Shown here one piece after another: positions 61,019 to 64,000 of a stretch of 64,000 nt of DNA. Source of the DNA: Thalassotalea sediminis (GTDB taxonomy: Bacteria; Pseudomonadota; Gammaproteobacteria; Enterobacterales; Alteromonadaceae); contig NZ_AP027361.1 of NCBI RefSeq assembly GCF_030295915.1, positions 3,410,001 to 3,474,000 on the forward strand. Reading direction: 5' to 3'. How positions within the stretch are numbered: the stretch's first letter is position 1; every line of letters starts with the position of its first letter. Both the position numbers and the translations under genes were made by a program. Under the pieces are notes generated by a model. It worked only from the letters and a program-made list of their open reading frames with translations. It searched no databases and was not told where the DNA came from.

Positions 61019-62305
61019 TTAACTTTCAATAAAGCGTTCTATGTATGCTTCATCTTGTTTTCTTAATTTATTCCACTGTTGAACAGGTAATTTAACCGCT
61101 AATAAACAATTACCTTGTTCATCGTATTCTTCCTGTTCGATACAATTTAATTCATACAAAGCGCCTCGTAATTTGCCATAAGATGGTGGAATTTTTAAAC
61201 TCACCTTTACTATTTGGCGCGCCATGCGCTCACTTAACGCCTTAAACATTAAATCAATACCTAAACCTGCTTGTGCAGAAAGCCAAACACGAATTGGTAG
61301 CCCTGATTCGTCTCTATCTATCCTTGGTTCACCATCTTCTAGCATATCAATTTTGTTACAAATTAATAATTGTGGTACCTCACCTGCTTCAATTTCATCA
61401 AGCACCGCTTGAACTTGATCAATATTTTCTGAGCGTCGCTCATCAGCGATATCGATAACATGTAGCAATAACTCTGCTTCTCGCGTTTCAGTTAACGTCG
61501 CTTTAAATGCCGCTACTAAATCGTGAGGTAAATGACGAATAAAGCCAACAGTATCAGCTAAAATTACACGTCCAACATCTTCAACATCAATTTTACGTAG
61601 TGTTGGATCTAGCGTTGCAAACAGTTGATCTGCTGCATAAACGCCTGCTTGCGTGATCCGGTTAAACAATGTTGATTTTCCCGCATTGGTATAACCGACT
61701 AATGATATCGTAGGAATTTCCGCTCTGTTTCTTGCCCTGCGACCTTGTTGACGTTGCTTTTCAACCTTAACTAATCGCTTACGGATGTTTGTCATACGTT
61801 CTCGCAATAAACGTCGATCGGTTTCAAGTTGCGTTTCCCCTGGACCTCGAAGCCCTATACCACCTTTTTGACGCTCTAAATGAGTCCAGCCACGAATTAA
61901 TCTTGTACTAATGTGCTTTAACTGTGCTAATTCAACTTGTAATTTACCCTCGTGGGTACGTGCACGCTGCGCGAAAATGTCCAAAATTAATGTGGTTCGA
62001 TCTACAACTCGACACTTACATAACGCTTCAATGTTTTTTTCTTGAGATGGAGATAGACTATGGTTAAACAGTACGACATTTGCTTGATAGAGCGATACAG
62101 CTTCTGCAATTTCTTCTGCTTTACCGCTGCCCACAAAATATTTCGGATGCGGCGTATCACGCTTACCTGTTACAACAGCAAGCGATTCAATACCAGCGGA
62201 GCTTACAAGCATTTCAAATTCTTGTAAGTCTTCGCGGGCATTTTCATCTGGAAAATCTACATGAACAAGTATCGCCTGTTCACCTGCTTGATAACGATCA
62301 AACAA
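61019..62305 (-). CDS. hflX: GTPase HflX
   Basis: A ribosome-associated GTPase that splits stalled ribosomes. The start is taken as TTG at 62305, giving MFDRYQAGEQAILVHV, which matches the E. coli N-terminus and has GGAG 8 bases upstream; a TTG six codons earlier lacks such support. This gives 428 residues. The HflX domain has HPKYFVGSGKAEEI and GLRGPGETQLETDRR; the G domain has LVGYTNAGKSTLFN, ADTVGFIRHLP and NKIDML. Confidence 0.96.
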   Translation of the reverse strand: MFDRYQAGEQAILVHVDFPDENAREDLQEFEMLVSSAGIESLAVVTGKRDTPHPKYFVGSGKAEEIAEAVSLYQANVVLFNHSLSPSQEKNIEALCKCRVVDRTTLILDIFAQRARTHEGKLQVELAQLKHISTRLIRGWTHLERQKGGIGLRGPGETQLETDRRLLRERMTNIRKRLVKVEKQRQQGRRARNRAEIPTISLVGYTNAGKSTLFNRITQAGVYAADQLFATLDPTLRKIDVEDVGRVILADTVGFIRHLPHDLVAAFKATLTETREAELLLHVIDIADERRSENIDQVQAVLDEIEAGEVPQLLICNKIDMLEDGEPRIDRDESGLPIRVWLSAQAGLGIDLMFKALSERMARQIVKVSLKIPPSYGKLRGALYELNCIEQEEYDEQGNCLLAVKLPVQQWNKLRKQDEAYIERFIES

Positions 62306-62338
62306 ATGAACGACTCCGAACAATACATTTTTCAGGCA

Positions 62339-62602
62339 TTAATCTTGATTTTCCTCAGACTGGTTAAAACCACCTTGAGGAGGCTGAGGTGCCGTATTCA
62401 CCGCACGAGCTGGAACAACAGTAGAAATAGCATGTTTATATACCATTTGACTAACCGTGTTTTTTAATAAAATAACAAATTGATCAAATGATTCTACTTG
62501 TCCTTGTAGTTTGATGCCATTTACTAAGTATATTGCTACTGGAATGCGATCACGACGTAACGCATTTAAAAATGGGTCTTGTAAAGATTGCCCCTTTGCC
62601 AT
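62339..62602 (-). CDS. hfq: RNA chaperone Hfq
   Basis: A hexameric Sm-like protein that pairs small RNAs with mRNAs. 87 residues. The core [20 protein letters not shown] and the Sm motifs ([24 protein letters not shown]) are intact; the C-terminal tail is short compared with E. coli (102 residues). The ATG follows AGGGGCC. It lies between miaA and hflX, the standard order. Confidence 0.99.
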   Translation of the reverse strand: MAKGQSLQDPFLNALRRDRIPVAIYLVNGIKLQGQVESFDQFVILLKNTVSQMVYKHAISTVVPARAVNTAPQPPQGGFNQSEENQD

Positions 62603-62730
62603 TATTTGGCCCCTTTTGTTATTGTTGTCAAAATCAACGAGTTCGTTTACTCAAAATTTGGCGCTTTATTCGATAGTCAATTGTTTTTTATTATTCAATA
62701 CTACCTGCAAAACTAATTATACATCAATGT

Positions 62731-63669
62731 TTAAACTTTGCTTAATGCGTTTAAAATTTCTTGGAGATTGTTTTTATTCTCCATATCTAGCCAAGTTAAA
62801 GATGGCCAATTGCGTAACCAAGTTAGCTGACGTTTTGCTAATTGTCTGGTTGCACATATCCCTTTAAAAACCATTTCATCATGGTTGTACTCACCATGCA
62901 AATATTGCCACATTTGACGATACCCTACACATCGAATAGAGGGTAAATTTTCATGTAGGTCGCCACGTTCTTTTAATTTAACAACCTCTTGTTCAAATGC
63001 TTGGGCAATCATCTGCCTAAACCTAAGTTCTATTCGCGCATGCAAATCTTTACGTTCTTTAGGTGCAATCGCGAACTGTAGAACATTACCTGATAGTGTC
63101 TCACCTTTTATCGCCGTTAATTGTGTTAAAGTGTTACCTGTAATACGAAACACTTCCAAAGCTCTCGTTAAGCGCTGGGGATCATTTGGATGAATTCGCT
63201 CTGCCGACGTAGGATCAATTTTACTCAATTCATCATGCAATGCTTGCCAACCTTCAACCTTCGCTTTAGCTTCAATTTTAGCTCTTATTTCACCGTTTGC
63301 TTCCGGCAACGGAGAAATACCTTCTATCAAGCTTTTAAAATACATCATAGTGCCACCAACCAAAATTGGTATACGACCTTTGGCGCGTATCTCCGCAACT
63401 TCTCGCAGTGCATCTTGACAAAACTCAGCAGCTGAATAGCTCTCACTTGCATCTTTGATATCAATTAATCGATGCGGATACTTTGCCAATTCAGCAGGTG
63501 TTGGCTTAGCGGTTCCTATATCCATGTTTTTATAGACAAGTGCTGAATCCACACTAATTATTTCACATGGCAAGGCGTCATAAAGCTCAAAAGCCAGTGC
63601 AGTTTTGCCGGAGGCTGTTGGCCCCATTAAACAAATCACTGGCGGAAGCTCATTGGTCATTGATGACAT
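62731..63669 (-). CDS. miaA: tRNA dimethylallyltransferase
   Basis: Adds the isopentenyl group to A37 of tRNAs reading UNN codons. 312 residues (E. coli 316). The phosphate loop is [16 protein letters not shown], followed by the conserved [21 protein letters not shown] and [12 protein letters not shown] second ATG three codons in (63660) is an alternative start. It begins 15 bp after mutL. Confidence 0.98.
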   Translation of the reverse strand: MSSMTNELPPVICLMGPTASGKTALAFELYDALPCEIISVDSALVYKNMDIGTAKPTPAELAKYPHRLIDIKDASESYSAAEFCQDALREVAEIRAKGRIPILVGGTMMYFKSLIEGISPLPEANGEIRAKIEAKAKVEGWQALHDELSKIDPTSAERIHPNDPQRLTRALEVFRITGNTLTQLTAIKGETLSGNVLQFAIAPKERKDLHARIELRFRQMIAQAFEQEVVKLKERGDLHENLPSIRCVGYRQMWQYLHGEYNHDEMVFKGICATRQLAKRQLTWLRNWPSLTWLDMENKNNLQEILNALSKV

Positions 63670-63684
63670 ACCGAATCTTAAAGC

Positions 63685-64000
63685 CTACTGTAACTTCTGT
63701 ATTGCAGATGTAAGGTCAACAAGTGTTGATTTCAAGACTTGTTGCTGTTTATTTTTATCGGGATAAAAATGCTGCAATTCGTTTAAAACAGACAACATAC
63801 TTTCTGCACTAAATTCTGCGGGTGTAGCAACGTCAGCTAATACGTCTTGCCAAACACTGTCTTCCGTTAAATCACGCGTCAGTAACTTAGTCATTAATTG
63901 ATGATAACAGGCACTCACATCGACATTGCGCAGTATGGCTGGAAACTGACGAAGCTGTATATTTTTACTATCAAGCAATTTTACGACAATACCAAGGCGC
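63685..64000 (-). CDS. mutL: MutL C-terminal end (5' part beyond right edge)
   Basis: The last ~105 codons of a minus-strand gene open to the window edge. The visible end reads LGIVVKLLDSKNIQLRQFPA then ILRNVDVSACYHQLMTKLL, fitting the C-terminal dimerisation domain of mismatch-repair MutL, and mutL is the regular upstream neighbour of miaA. Identity rests on this short piece and on gene order. Confidence 0.85.
   Translation of the reverse strand, partial: RLGIVVKLLDSKNIQLRQFPAILRNVDVSACYHQLMTKLLTRDLTEDSVWQDVLADVATPAEFSAESMLSVLNELQHFYPDKNKQQQVLKSTLVDLTSAIQKLQ

Noticed and set aside
61019..62323. Longer HflX start
   Set aside because: The extra six residues have no counterpart in known HflX, while the inner TTG has a good ribosome-binding site and the family N-terminus.

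Overview
The window is a chromosomal segment of a marine-type gammaproteobacterium. Base composition is moderately low in GC, and protein sequences and gene orders point to the Alteromonadales, most likely Colwelliaceae (Thalassotalea/Colwellia-like). Supporting signs are the argE / argCBFGH(A) layout with an argH-GNAT fusion, a PEP-CTERM protein, and a full tRNA-tufB-secE-nusG-rpl-rpoBC-str block. The taxon is inferred from recall, not from a search.

Layout: 1-5.9 kb holds a YajR-like transporter (cut by the left edge) divergent from uvrA, then an exported M17 aminopeptidase. 6-8.8 kb holds a PEP-CTERM surface protein and a two-gene DGPF/ECF42 sigma-factor module with a candidate autoregulated promoter. 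8.9-32 kb is the translation and transcription block, read on the minus strand: tRNA Thr-Tyr-Gly-Thr, tufB, [two plus-strand envelope genes intervening], tRNA-Trp, secE, nusG, rplKAJL, rpoBC, rpsL, rpsG, fusA, tufA. Good sigma70 promoters are readable before the tRNA cluster, tRNA-Trp, rplK, rplJ, rpsL and tufA, and the L10 leader is recognisable. 32-34.7 kb is coaX-birA-murB. 34.8-38.7 kb is a small polysaccharide-export set (outer-membrane protein, OPX protein, tyrosine autokinase) without glycosyltransferases. 38.9-47.7 kb is arginine biosynthesis (argA, argH(A), argG, argF, argB, argC; argE divergent). 47.7-50.3 kb holds a GGDEF protein and an uncharacterised HD-like protein. 50.4-54.6 kb is metL-metB divergent from metJ with Met boxes. 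54.7-57.1 kb holds a malic enzyme and a periplasmic binding-type protein. 57.2-64 kb is the conserved mutL-miaA-hfq-hflX-hflK-hflC-yjeT-purA cluster, with mutL cut by the right edge.

The most unusual structure is downstream of both tuf genes. Each is followed by two tandem units of about 205 bp. Every unit carries a copy of the last 44 bp of tuf, about 100 bp of unrelated sequence that continues the tuf reading frame, and a copy of the tuf terminator. The two loci share unit-specific variants, which points to one duplication history kept in step by recombination between tufA and tufB. Both tuf genes encode identical proteins, and their similarity stops at the start codon (ATG in tufA, GTG in tufB). 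I found no CRISPR array, insertion sequence, prophage or defence system.
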